From the NCBI RefSeq assembly GCF_001297015.1, contig NZ_LIGE01000036.1, positions 1 to 64,000 on the forward strand: DNA of 64,000 nt, written 5' to 3'. Of this stretch, positions 25,007 to 33,139 are shown one piece after another. Below the pieces are notes generated by a model. The model was given only the letters and a program-made list of their open reading frames with translations. It searched no databases and was not told the DNA's origin. This DNA comes from Pseudomonas sp. RIT-PI-r. GTDB lineage: Bacteria; Pseudomonadota; Gammaproteobacteria; Pseudomonadales; Pseudomonadaceae. A program made the translations under genes and the position numbers. Position 1 is the first letter of the stretch. Each line of letters opens with the position of its first letter.

Positions 25007-25045
25007 AAACCCGCTGACTGTTTCCAGTCCAGCGGGTTTCTTTTT
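25007..25045. terminator. Rho-independent terminator of mbtH (and of fpvF from the other side)
   Basis: AAACCCGCTG and CAGCGGGTTT pair, with further AGTCC pairing and one bulge, and are flanked by A and T runs, so the hairpin can work in both directions. It lies 11 bp after the mbtH stop codon. Confidence 0.85.
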
Positions 25046-25055
25046 GCCCGGCCGC

Positions 25056-25280
25056 TTATTGCGCGGCAGCCTGCCCTTCCATCTTCTGGCGCAGGCTCAG
25101 TGGACGCATGTCAGTCCAGGTCTCTTCGATGTAAGCCAGGCATTCCTTTTTCAGGCCGCTCTTGCCCACGGTACGCCAGCCTTCCGGCACGGCTTTGTAG
25201 TCAGGCCAGATCGAGTATTGCTCTTCGTGGTTGACCACGACCTGAAAGAGGATGTCCTCGCGGTCGAATACTGACGTCAT
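25056..25280 (-). CDS. MbtH-like protein for pyoverdine NRPS adenylation domains
   Basis: The 74-residue protein has the conserved MbtH pattern: FQVVVNHEEQYSIWPDYKAVPEGWRTVG followed by CLAYIEETWTDMRPLSLR, with the three invariant Trp residues. MbtH proteins bind NRPS adenylation domains and are required for their folding or activity, here most likely those of PvdL and the other pyoverdine synthetases. The ATG at 25280 follows GGAGAACC. It is transcribed from a PvdS box that overlaps the end of pvdH and may also be read from the pvdH promoter. The P. aeruginosa counterpart is PA2412. Confidence 0.92.
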   Translation of the reverse strand: MTSVFDREDILFQVVVNHEEQYSIWPDYKAVPEGWRTVGKSGLKKECLAYIEETWTDMRPLSLRQKMEGQAAAQ

Positions 25281-25342
25281 GCTGGTTCTCCATCGTTGTA
25301 TGGGTGAGCCGCACAACGGGTGCGGCCGGGTATGTAGAAAGA

Positions 25343-25366
25343 ACGTTCGGCGCGGCGGAAAATTTA
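25343..25366 (-). promoter_or_regulatory. PvdS box (iron-starvation promoter) of mbtH
   Basis: On the minus strand TAAAT (25366-25362), exactly 16 bp, then CGT (25345-25343) matches the PvdS consensus TAAAT-N16/17-CGT. The TAA is also the stop codon of pvdH. It lies 63 bp upstream of the mbtH start. Confidence 0.85.
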
Positions 25367-26776
25367 CAGCGCGGCAGTCGCAGCAATCAGGGCGCGACCG
25401 AAGATCTCGGCAACGCGGTCGATCTCGGCGGCGGTGATCACCAGTGGCGGCAGGAAACGCACCACCGCACCATGGCGACCGCCCAGCTCCAGAATCAGTC
25501 CACGCTTGAGGCATTCGCGCTGCACCAGCGGTGCCAGACGCGCGAACGCTGGCGGATGACCCAGCGCATCCGGCGTACCGGCCGGATCGACCAGCTCGAC
25601 ACCGAGCATCAAGCCACGGCCACGAATATCGCCGAGTTGCGGGAAGTCGCGCTGCAGAATATGCAGGGGTTCGCTGAGGCGTGCCCCCATGGCGGCGGCG
25701 TGTTCGCAGACCTTGTGTTCGACCAGATAACGCATCACCGCCGACCCGGCAGCCATGGCCATCTGGTTGCCACGGAAGGTGCCGGCGTGCGCACCCGGTT
25801 GCCAGGTGTCGAGCCAGTCGCGATAGACCACCACCGCCAGCGGCAGGCTGCCGCCAATGGCTTTGGACAGCACCACCACATCCGGGATGATGTCGGCGTG
25901 CTCAAAGGCAAACATCTTGCCGGTGCGGGCGAAACCGCTCTGGATCTCATCGACGATCAGCGCGACTCCCGCCTTCTCGGTGATCCGGCGCAAACCGCGC
26001 AACCACTCGATATCGGCGGGAATCACCCCGCCCTCGCCCTGCACCGCTTCAACGATCACCGCCGCGGGCAGTTGCACGCCGGCCTCGGGATCGTTGAGCA
26101 GGTTTTCCAGGTAGCTCAAATTGGCTTTGACGCCGGCAGCGCCACCGAGGCCGAACGGGCAACGGTAGTCGTACGGGAACGGCATGAATTGCACGCCGCT
26201 GCTGAGCAGGGCACCCAATGGCTTTTTCGGCCCCAGGCTGCCCATCAGGCTCAACGCGCCCTGGCTCATGCCGTGATAACCGCCGGAAAACGACAGCACG
26301 GTGCTGCGGCCGGTGGCGGTGCGCACCAGTTTCAGCGCAGCCTCCACGGCGTCGGTACCGGTAGGGCCGCAGAACTGGATTTTGGCTTGCGCCGCCAGCT
26401 CGCGTGGCAACAAGCCGAACAGATCCTGGACAAACTGATCCTTGACCGGCGTAGTCAGGTCCAGCGTGTGCAGCGGCAGTTCGTCGGCGAGCACCTGCTG
26501 GATCGCTTCGATCACCACTGGATGGTTATGCCCCAACGCCAGTGTGCCAGCACCGGCCAGGCAGTCGATGAAGGTACGCCCTTCGACGTCCTCGACATAC
26601 AGCCCCTTGGCCCGCTTGAGTGCCAGCGGAATACGTCGCGGATAACTGCGAGCGTTGGATTCCTGCTGGCTCTGCCGAGCCAGTAACGGCGATTCATTGA
26701 ACTGATACAACGTTTCCGCTGGCGCCGAGCTGACCCGGGCCGACGACTCTTCGATAAGGCTGGTGGCGACTGACAT
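25364..26776 (-). CDS. pvdH: Diaminobutyrate-2-oxoglutarate aminotransferase PvdH
   Basis: This 470-residue class-III PLP aminotransferase makes L-2,4-diaminobutyrate from aspartate semialdehyde, the residue that PvdL builds into the pyoverdine chromophore. The PLP-binding region reads LIVDEIQSGFARTGKMFAFEHADIIPDVVVLSKAIGGSLPLAVVV, with the Schiff-base Lys in LSKAIGG; the glycine loop is SFSGGYHGMSQGAL. The ATG at 26776 is chosen because it matches the family's N-terminus (MSVATSLIEES). A PvdS box lies 103 bp upstream. Context with mbtH and the fpv genes rules out the ectoine-type homologue. Confidence 0.92.
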   Translation of the reverse strand: MSVATSLIEESSARVSSAPAETLYQFNESPLLARQSQQESNARSYPRRIPLALKRAKGLYVEDVEGRTFIDCLAGAGTLALGHNHPVVIEAIQQVLADELPLHTLDLTTPVKDQFVQDLFGLLPRELAAQAKIQFCGPTGTDAVEAALKLVRTATGRSTVLSFSGGYHGMSQGALSLMGSLGPKKPLGALLSSGVQFMPFPYDYRCPFGLGGAAGVKANLSYLENLLNDPEAGVQLPAAVIVEAVQGEGGVIPADIEWLRGLRRITEKAGVALIVDEIQSGFARTGKMFAFEHADIIPDVVVLSKAIGGSLPLAVVVYRDWLDTWQPGAHAGTFRGNQMAMAAGSAVMRYLVEHKVCEHAAAMGARLSEPLHILQRDFPQLGDIRGRGLMLGVELVDPAGTPDALGHPPAFARLAPLVQRECLKRGLILELGGRHGAVVRFLPPLVITAAEIDRVAEIFGRALIAATAAL

Positions 26777-26878
26777 CTCTCGACCCCTCAATTCGCTATG
26801 GATTGTGACCAAAACAGCACACCGCACAGGTGCGCATTCCGGTCGCGGAGCGCACTTGCAGGTTTTCCTGTTCTGGAA

Positions 26879-26902
26879 ACGCTTAAGCGCGGCGAGGATT
26901 TA
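26879..26902 (-). promoter_or_regulatory. PvdS box of pvdH
   Basis: TAAAT (26902-26898), 16 bp, then CGT (26881-26879) on the minus strand matches the PvdS consensus exactly, including the CC after TAAAT seen in strong sites. It starts just 18 bp after the stop codon of the GNAT gene. Confidence 0.88.
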
Positions 26903-26919
26903 GACCCTTGATCGAGATG

Positions 26920-27405
26920 TCAGACAGGAACCGCCAACGACTTGTGCATGGGCGTGGCTTTTACGCCGTGATGGAGCAAGGCCGGTGCCGACGCGTGATA
27001 ACCCAGATGCCGATAAAACGCTTCGCCGGTGCGTGTACTTTTCAAGGCCACGCTGGGCCTGCCACGGATTCGCAACCAGCCTTCGAGATCCGCCATCAGC
27101 GCCCGACCGGCCCCTCGGCGAAACCATTCCGGTTGCACATGGCAGAAGGTCACATCACCACTGGCGGCCGCCATGCCGACGCCGACCGGTTTGTCCGATA
27201 ACAATGCGATGTTGAGATAGAAATGCGGATCGAGCAGCCACGCATTGATGCGCTCTGCCGATTGCTGACGTATCCAGGTATTGACGAGGCGCGGGTCGTT
27301 ACGGTGATCAAGCGCGCAACCGACGCGAATCGAGCGTTCGATGATACGGCCGATGATGCCGGAGTCGGCGGGTGTGGCGGCGTAAATATAGACGGGAGCA
27401 TCCAT
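26920..27405 (-). CDS. GNAT-family N-acetyltransferase
   Basis: The 161-residue protein has the GNAT fold: an N-terminal ATPADSGIIGRIIERSIRVGCALDHRNDPRLV, a central beta sheet with GVGMAAASGDVTFCHVQPEWFRRGAGRALMADLEGW and the acetyl-CoA loop RRGAGRA, and FYRHLGY near the end. The acceptor is unknown. It lies upstream of pvdH on the same strand, but the pvdH PvdS box lies beyond its stop, so it is not part of that PvdS-driven unit. Whether it has any role in iron uptake is open. Confidence 0.78.
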   Translation of the reverse strand: MDAPVYIYAATPADSGIIGRIIERSIRVGCALDHRNDPRLVNTWIRQQSAERINAWLLDPHFYLNIALLSDKPVGVGMAAASGDVTFCHVQPEWFRRGAGRALMADLEGWLRIRGRPSVALKSTRTGEAFYRHLGYHASAPALLHHGVKATPMHKSLAVPV

Positions 27406-27519
27406 TGCGCTGTTCTCTCAATCCGTTGAGTCAAAGCAGGGGCCGACCTTAACCCCGCCCCGCCCGGATAGCGAACGCCAAGAAGTTACATTTGATGAGA
27501 ATCCCCTGTACGAGTGAAA

Positions 27520-28842
27520 TCAGAGCGTTTGCAGGGGCATGGTCAGTTCGACGCGTAAACCGTCAGGTCGGCTGTCGAAATGCAGCGCGCAGTCACAACG
27601 CTGGACGATCGCCTGGACAATCGCCAGGCCGAGGCCGCAGCCGGTGCTTTGGCCGTTGCGCCAGAAGCGCTGGGTCAGGTGCTGCAAATCATCCGGGGCA
27701 ATGCCTGGACCATGGTCGCGTACGACAAACCGTACGCGATTGCCGATGGTCTCCAGGCTCACCTCGACCGCACAATCTTCCGGCGTATGGCGCAGCGCGT
27801 TGTCGAGCAAATTGCGCAGCGCGGCAATCGCCAACACCGCTGGCATTTGCAACGGAGCCTCAGAAAGTTGCGCAGGCAATTGCAGTTTGATCCGCAGTCG
27901 TTCGCCGCCAGTGGCGTCCTGAATCGCCAGTCGGGCGACCTGTTCGGCGCTGCATTGCGAACCGTCGTCGAACGACAGACTGCCTTCGACACGCGCCAGC
28001 AACAGCAATTGCTCCAGCGTGCGATGCAAGCGATCGGCGCCCTCCTCCGCCCGCGCCAGCGATTGATCGCGAGCGCTGCCTTCGGTCATGCGTGCCACTT
28101 GCAGGTGGGTCTTGATCGCGGTCAGCGGGCTGCGCAGTTCATGGGCGGCATCACCGGTAAGGCGACGTTCGCGTTCGATGGTTTTACCGATGCGCTGGAA
28201 CAACTGATTCTGCGTTTCCAGCAGTGGCTTCAGCTCACTGGGAAACGACTGCAGCTGCAACGGTTCGAGCGAATCGGCGTTACGCCGCATCAACGCCTCA
28301 CGCAGACGATTGAGCGGCGCCAGGCCCTGTCCGATTCCCAACCACAACAGGCACAGGCAACCCAACAGCGCCACACCGACTGGCACCGACGCCGCCAGCA
28401 GGATCGACATGTTCAGCGCTTCGCGTTCGATCTGTCGATCCGCCGTGGTTATGCGTACGTCGCCGCGCGCGAGGGTAAAGCTGCGCCACGGCGCACCATC
28501 GATCATCTGGTCGTGGAAGCCCATTTTCTCGGCTTCCAGTGCTTGCTCGGGATTGTTGTGGCTGCGCGCGAGAATTTCCCCGCGCAAGGAGCTGACCTGA
28601 CAGGCCATGCCACCCGGAATGTTCAACTGTTCGGCACTGAAATGGGTGCCCTCGCCCTTGCTCGGCAATGTCGGCAACTGCTCCAGCAACCCGGCGACCA
28701 TGCGCGCCGAAGCGACCAGGCGCTGGTCCAGCGAGAACATCATCTGATTGCGCAAGTCGCTGAGCATCCAGGCCGCCGCCAGTGCCCAGATCAGCGCGAA
28801 GGCTGCGCCGAGGGTCAGACTCAAACGCAATCGCAGACTCAT
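27520..28842 (-). CDS. Sensor histidine kinase, DsbS-like (QseC/PmrB type)
   Basis: This 440-residue kinase has two membrane helices (about 8-28 and 140-165) around a periplasmic loop, a HAMP-like linker, the H-box DAAHELRSPLTAIKTH near residue 238, the N-box NLLDNALRHTP and the G-boxes DHGPGIAP and GCGLGLAIV. It is coupled to the response regulator gene: the ATG at 28842 (a GTG one codon before is possible) overlaps its stop. The arrangement with dsbD-tlpA-dsbG divergent matches P. aeruginosa PA2480-PA2476, described there as the copper-responsive DsbRS system. Copper sensing here is inferred. Confidence 0.85.
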   Translation of the reverse strand: MSLRLRLSLTLGAAFALIWALAAAWMLSDLRNQMMFSLDQRLVASARMVAGLLEQLPTLPSKGEGTHFSAEQLNIPGGMACQVSSLRGEILARSHNNPEQALEAEKMGFHDQMIDGAPWRSFTLARGDVRITTADRQIEREALNMSILLAASVPVGVALLGCLCLLWLGIGQGLAPLNRLREALMRRNADSLEPLQLQSFPSELKPLLETQNQLFQRIGKTIERERRLTGDAAHELRSPLTAIKTHLQVARMTEGSARDQSLARAEEGADRLHRTLEQLLLLARVEGSLSFDDGSQCSAEQVARLAIQDATGGERLRIKLQLPAQLSEAPLQMPAVLAIAALRNLLDNALRHTPEDCAVEVSLETIGNRVRFVVRDHGPGIAPDDLQHLTQRFWRNGQSTGCGLGLAIVQAIVQRCDCALHFDSRPDGLRVELTMPLQTL

Positions 28843-29522
28843 CACTTGCCTTGATCCCCACCGTCGGCCGGGCCGAGGCGGTAGCCCAGACCGCGCACGG
28901 TTTCGACGATGCCTTTACCAAGCTTGCTGCGCAGGTGATGGATGTGCACGTTCAGCGCGTTGCTTTCCAGTTCGTCGTTGAAGCCATAGACGCTGTCTTT
29001 CAACTGCTCGGTGGACAGTACACGACCACGGTTGTGCAGCAGCGCTTGCAGCAGCGACTGCTCACGGCGCGACAAGTCCACCGGTTGCCCGGCGAGGGTG
29101 GTTTCGCGGCTGCTCGGGTCGTAGGTCAACGCGCCATGTTCGATCAGATTGACGCTGCGCCCGGCCACACGCCGCAACAGGGTTTGCAGCCGTGCAAACA
29201 GCTCCCGCAGATCGAAGGGTTTAAGCAGGTAATCGTCTGCCCCGGCCTGCAAACCGTCGACGCGGTCAGTGACCGAGTCACGTGCAGTCAGGATCAGTAC
29301 CGGGATTTCGAGGCCGCTTTGCCGCAGTTGTTGGAGCAATTTGAGGCCATCTTCATCGGGCAGGCCGAGATCAAGCACCATCACGTCGAATTCGGCAACC
29401 TTGAGCATCGCCCGTGCCTTTGACGCCGTGTTGACGTGCTCGACGGTCAACCCCTGCGCCGTGAGACCGGCAACGATCCCGCTGGCGATCAACTCATCGT
29501 CTTCGCAAACCAGTACGTGCAT
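28842..29522 (-). CDS. Response regulator, DsbR-like (OmpR/PmrA family)
   Basis: The 226-residue regulator has a receiver domain (CEDDELIASG at the acidic pocket, phosphoacceptor Asp in VMVLDLGLPDEDG, Thr in ILTARDS, Lys in LLKPFD) and an OmpR-type winged helix (LSRREQSLLQALLHNRGRVLSTEQLKDSVYGFNDELESNALNVHIHHLRSKLG). That C-terminal pattern is the PmrA/QseB subgroup. It is divergent from dsbD, and the gap holds a GTTAAT-N5-GTTAAT direct repeat fitting that subgroup. Expected role: activation of the dsb genes and of its own operon. Confidence 0.87.
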   Translation of the reverse strand: MHVLVCEDDELIASGIVAGLTAQGLTVEHVNTASKARAMLKVAEFDVMVLDLGLPDEDGLKLLQQLRQSGLEIPVLILTARDSVTDRVDGLQAGADDYLLKPFDLRELFARLQTLLRRVAGRSVNLIEHGALTYDPSSRETTLAGQPVDLSRREQSLLQALLHNRGRVLSTEQLKDSVYGFNDELESNALNVHIHHLRSKLGKGIVETVRGLGYRLGPADGGDQGK

Positions 29523-29610
29523 GGTGAGTCCCGTAGAAAAAAGCCGATTAGGCAGTTGGCCGATTAAGCTGACATTATGCCCCGAACGTCACAGCGACAA
29601 GGGCATGGCG

Positions 29611-29628
29611 GTTAATCATCGGTTAATC
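29611..29628. promoter_or_regulatory. Candidate response-regulator box upstream of dsbD
   Basis: GTTAATC occurs at 29611-29617 and 29622-29628, an 11-bp period typical of OmpR-family tandem sites and close to the PmrA pattern YTTAAK-N5-YTTAAK. It lies 48 bp before the dsbD start and between the two divergent units. Confidence 0.65.
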
Positions 29629-29675
29629 GCCACCGCCCATTGTGCACCTCACTTGCACAGGGACAAGGCTCCTCC

Positions 29676-31409
29676 ATGCGTCATTTTTTTCTTTTGTTTG
29701 CTCTGCTGATTTCGAGCCTGGCCCAGGCTGGAAACAACCCATTTGAGTCAAAACCGGAGTTTCTGCCGGTCGATAAAGCGTTCGTGCTCACGTCCGGGCG
29801 TCTGGAATCGGGTGAAACCCAGCTGTTCTGGCAAATCACCGACGGCTATTACCTGTATCAGAAACGCCTGAAATTCGACGGTCTGAGCGCCGAACAACAA
29901 CCGGCATTGCCCGAAGGCGAATCGCACAGCGATGAGTTTTTCGGTGAGCAACCGGTTTACCGCCAAGGCCGGGAAGTCAAAACCCCCGCCTCGGCCAGCG
30001 GCCAGATCAAGGTCAGCTATCAGGGCTGTGCCGATGCCGGCCTGTGCTATCCGCCGCAAACCCGAGTGATTGACCTCGGCGGTAAAGCCGCCGTCGCGGC
30101 AGGCACCGAAGCACCGGATCAGGCCTTGGCCAGCAGCCTGCAACAGCGCGCGCTGGGCTGGAGTCTGCTGGTGTTCTTCGGCCTCGGCCTGCTGCTGGCG
30201 TTCACCCCTTGCACGCTGCCGATGCTGCCGATTCTCGCCGGTATGGTCGTCGGCAGTGGTGCCACACCGCGTCGCGGTTTTGCGCTGGCCGGCAGTTATG
30301 TGATTTGCATGGCGCTGGTGTATGCGGCGATGGGCGTGATCGCCGCGCTGCTCGGCGCGAACCTGCAAGCGTGGTTGCAGAACCCTTGGCTGCTTGGCAC
30401 GTTCGCCGCGATCTTCGTGGTGCTGGCGTTGCCGATGTTCGGTTTCTTCGAGCTGCAATTGCCGGTGGCGCTGCGTGATCGTCTCGAACACGCCTCGCGC
30501 AGTCGTAGCGGCGGCAGCCTGGTCGGCGCCGGCGTGCTCGGCGCGCTGTCGGGCTTGCTGGTCGGCCCGTGCATGACCGCGCCGCTGGCCGGCGCGCTGT
30601 TGTACATCGCGCAGAGTGGCAATGCCCTGCACGGTGGCTTGATTCTGTTCTCGCTGGGCATCGGTATTGGTGTGCCGCTGTTGTTGCTGGTGACCGTCGG
30701 CAATCGCTTCCTGCCCAAACCCGGCGAGTGGATGAACCTGCTCAAGGGCGTGTTTGGTTTCCTCTTTCTCGCCACGGCATTGCTGATGCTGCGGCCGGTG
30801 CTGGACCCGTCGTTGTGGCTGGGCTTGTGCGGCGCGCTGTTGTTGATTGCCGCTTACAGTGCCTGGAAACAATCCGAAGGCTTTGGCCGTGTTGCACAGA
30901 TGTTCGGCGCAACGGCGCTGCTGCTGGGTTTGTGGGGCAGTTTGCTGGTGATCGGCGCGGCAGGTGGCAGTGATGATCCGTACCAGCCGTTGCAGGTTTA
31001 TAGCGCCGGTCGCACGACCAGCGCTGCACCCAATGGCCATGAAGCGTTCACCACAATCAACAATCCCGACGCCCTGCAACGCGAACTGGATACAGCGAAA
31101 ACCAAAGGCCAATGGGTCTTGCTCGACTATTACGCCGACTGGTGCGTGTCGTGCAAAGTCATGGAAAAACAGGTGTTCGGCAAGGACAAGGTCATGCAGG
31201 CATTGAGCGATGTGCGCCTGCTCAGGCTTGATGTCACCGCCGACAATGCCGCCAGCCGCGAGCTGCTCAGCCGTTACAAAGTGCCGGGGCCACCGAGCTT
31301 CGTCTGGATCGGCACCGACGGCGAAGAGCGTCGCAGCCAGCGCATCACCGGCGAAGTCGATGCCGACACGTTCCTGCAACGCTGGGCCACCACCCGAGAC
31401 GCCAATTAA
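29676..31409 (+). CDS. dsbD: Thiol:disulfide interchange protein DsbD
   Basis: The 577-residue protein carries reducing power from cytoplasmic thioredoxin across the inner membrane. It has a signal peptide (to AQA), the periplasmic alpha domain with Cys pair in YQGCADAGLCYPPQ, about eight membrane helices with the Cys pair in LAFTPCTLPMLPI and LVGPCMTAPLAG, and a C-terminal thioredoxin domain with CVSC in YYADWCVSCKVM. All six cysteines are present. It is the first of three coupled genes, overlapping the next by one base (TAATG). The ATG at 29676 gives a proper signal peptide. Confidence 0.92.
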   Translation: MRHFFLLFALLISSLAQAGNNPFESKPEFLPVDKAFVLTSGRLESGETQLFWQITDGYYLYQKRLKFDGLSAEQQPALPEGESHSDEFFGEQPVYRQGREVKTPASASGQIKVSYQGCADAGLCYPPQTRVIDLGGKAAVAAGTEAPDQALASSLQQRALGWSLLVFFGLGLLLAFTPCTLPMLPILAGMVVGSGATPRRGFALAGSYVICMALVYAAMGVIAALLGANLQAWLQNPWLLGTFAAIFVVLALPMFGFFELQLPVALRDRLEHASRSRSGGSLVGAGVLGALSGLLVGPCMTAPLAGALLYIAQSGNALHGGLILFSLGIGIGVPLLLLVTVGNRFLPKPGEWMNLLKGVFGFLFLATALLMLRPVLDPSLWLGLCGALLLIAAYSAWKQSEGFGRVAQMFGATALLLGLWGSLLVIGAAGGSDDPYQPLQVYSAGRTTSAAPNGHEAFTTINNPDALQRELDTAKTKGQWVLLDYYADWCVSCKVMEKQVFGKDKVMQALSDVRLLRLDVTADNAASRELLSRYKVPGPPSFVWIGTDGEERRSQRITGEVDADTFLQRWATTRDAN

Positions 31410-32290
31410 TGCTGACTTTCACCCTCGGCACCTTTGCCATCGCGCTCAACCACCTGCTGCTGATCAGTGCATTGGCGCTGGCGACCTTTGTCGGCTGGCG
31501 GGTGGCCAAGCGCGGCGGCGATAACCCCGAGTCGGCGTTATTCAGCCTGTTTCTGCTCGGCATGCTGGCGGCGCGCATCGCCTTTGTCGTGCTGTACTGG
31601 AGCCATTACCGCAACGATCCGTGGCAGATCATCGATCTGCGCGACGGCGGTTTTCTCGCCTGGCCTGGGGTGATCGTTCTGCTGCTGGCGGCGTTCTATC
31701 GCGGCTGGCGTCGGCCCGGTCTGCGCCGTCCGCTGGGCTTTGGCGTGGCCAGTGGCGTGGTGTTCTGGTTATTGGCGACCTTGTCATTGAATATCTACGA
31801 ACAGGGCACACGCCTGCCGGATATTTCCCTGCGCAACGCCGCTGGGGAATCCATCCAGCTCAGCGACTACCAGGGCGGCCCGCTGGTGATCAACCTGTGG
31901 GCCACCTGGTGCCCACCGTGCCGACGCGAAATGCCAGTGCTGGAAAGCGCCCAGCAACAACGCCCGGACCTGACCTTCCTGTTCGTCAATCAGGCCGAAA
32001 GCATGCAAAGCGTGGCGACCTTTCTCGAAACCCAGGGCCTGAGCCTGAACAACGTATTGTTCGATCGTCGCGGCCAGCTCGGTCAGGCCGTGGGTTCAAT
32101 GGCGTTGCCGACTACGCTGTTCTATAGCCCCGACGGGCGTCTGCTGGCCAGTCATCTTGGCGAGCTGTCCAACGCCAGCTTGGCGCGCGCGCTGGAAAAC
32201 TTCGACACCCCGACCCCGAATTCGACCCCGGCCACTGCCCCGGCCACCTCTGCAAGGAAACTGCCATGCCCCGCCTCCGCCACCTGCTGA
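31409..32290 (+). CDS. TlpA-like thioredoxin fused to an Lgt-like membrane domain
   Basis: This 293-residue protein has an N-terminal membrane part of about four helices (residues 1-130), resembling a shortened prolipoprotein diacylglyceryl transferase fold (LFSLFLLGMLAARIAFVVLYWSHYRNDPWQIIDLRDGGFLAWPGVIVLL), then a periplasmic TlpA/ResA thioredoxin domain with CPPC in NLWATWCPPCRREMPVLE. It probably takes electrons from the upstream DsbD and passes them to a periplasmic target. It overlaps dsbG by 25 bp. Whether the Lgt-like part has any enzymatic role is doubtful; it is much shorter than real Lgt. Confidence 0.82.
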   Translation: MLTFTLGTFAIALNHLLLISALALATFVGWRVAKRGGDNPESALFSLFLLGMLAARIAFVVLYWSHYRNDPWQIIDLRDGGFLAWPGVIVLLLAAFYRGWRRPGLRRPLGFGVASGVVFWLLATLSLNIYEQGTRLPDISLRNAAGESIQLSDYQGGPLVINLWATWCPPCRREMPVLESAQQQRPDLTFLFVNQAESMQSVATFLETQGLSLNNVLFDRRGQLGQAVGSMALPTTLFYSPDGRLLASHLGELSNASLARALENFDTPTPNSTPATAPATSARKLPCPASATC

Positions 32291-33036
32291 CGCTGACTCT
32301 GGGCACTGCCCTGCTGCACTTGCCGTTGGTGCAGGCTGCTGAAGAACTGCCCGCAGCGATCAAGCAGATCGAAGCCAAAGGCGCAAAAATCGTCGGCCAG
32401 TTCGACGCCCCCGATGGCCTGCGCGGTTACGCAGCGCAATATCAGAACCGTGGCATGGCGCTGTACCTGACCCCGGATGGCAAACACGTTCTGCTCGGTA
32501 ATCTATACGACGCCGACGGCAAGGACCTGAGCAGCGAACCGCTGCAAAAACTGGTGTATGCGCCGATGGCCAAGGAAGTCTGGGCCAAGTTCGAGGCGAG
32601 CAACTGGATTCAGGACGGCAACAAGGATGCACCGCGCACCGTGTACCTGTTCAGCGATCCGAACTGCCCGTACTGCAACATGTTCTGGGAACAGGCGCGG
32701 CCATGGGTGAAATCCGGCAAGGTGCAGCTGCGGCACATCATGGTCGGGATCATCCGCGAGGACAGCCCGGGCAAGTCAGCGGCGTTGCTCGCTGCGAAGG
32801 ATCCGGCCAAGGCCCTGGAAGATCATGAAAAGGCTGGCAAGGGCAGCACGCTCAAGGCCTTGAAAGATATTCCGGTGGCGGTGCAGAGCAAACTGGCGGC
32901 GAACATGCAGTTGATGGAAGACCTCGATTTGCAGGCGACACCGGCGATCTTCTATATGGATGACAAGGGTGAGTTGCAACAGCAGCAAGGTGCGCCTTCG
33001 CCGGACAAATTGGCGAAGATTCTCGGGCCTAAGTAA
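32266..33036 (+). CDS. dsbG: Periplasmic disulfide isomerase/chaperone DsbG
   Basis: The 256-residue protein has a signal peptide (to QAA), a small N-terminal dimerisation domain and a thioredoxin domain with the active site CPYC in FSDPNCPYCNMFWEQARPWV. The cis-Pro loop reads QATPAIFY, with Thr before Pro as is usual for the DsbC/DsbG group. DsbG keeps exposed cysteines reduced and is itself kept reduced by DsbD, whose gene is in the same operon. AAGGAAAC precedes the ATG. Confidence 0.9.
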   Translation: MPRLRHLLTLTLGTALLHLPLVQAAEELPAAIKQIEAKGAKIVGQFDAPDGLRGYAAQYQNRGMALYLTPDGKHVLLGNLYDADGKDLSSEPLQKLVYAPMAKEVWAKFEASNWIQDGNKDAPRTVYLFSDPNCPYCNMFWEQARPWVKSGKVQLRHIMVGIIREDSPGKSAALLAAKDPAKALEDHEKAGKGSTLKALKDIPVAVQSKLAANMQLMEDLDLQATPAIFYMDDKGELQQQQGAPSPDKLAKILGPK

Positions 33037-33060
33037 TTTCCGGTGCTTGGACTGGCCCCA

Positions 33061-33125
33061 TCGCGAGCAGTCTCACTCCTACAGGGGAATGCATTCCAAA
33101 TGTAGGAGTGAGCCTGCTCGCGATT
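33061..33125. repeat. REPIN between dsbG and the hydrolase gene
   Basis: TCGCGAGCAGTCTCACTCCTA and its near-complement, in inverted orientation with GGGGAATGCATTCC in the spacer. It fills the gap between convergent genes. Confidence 0.88.
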
Positions 33126-33139
33126 GAAGATCACTCGGT

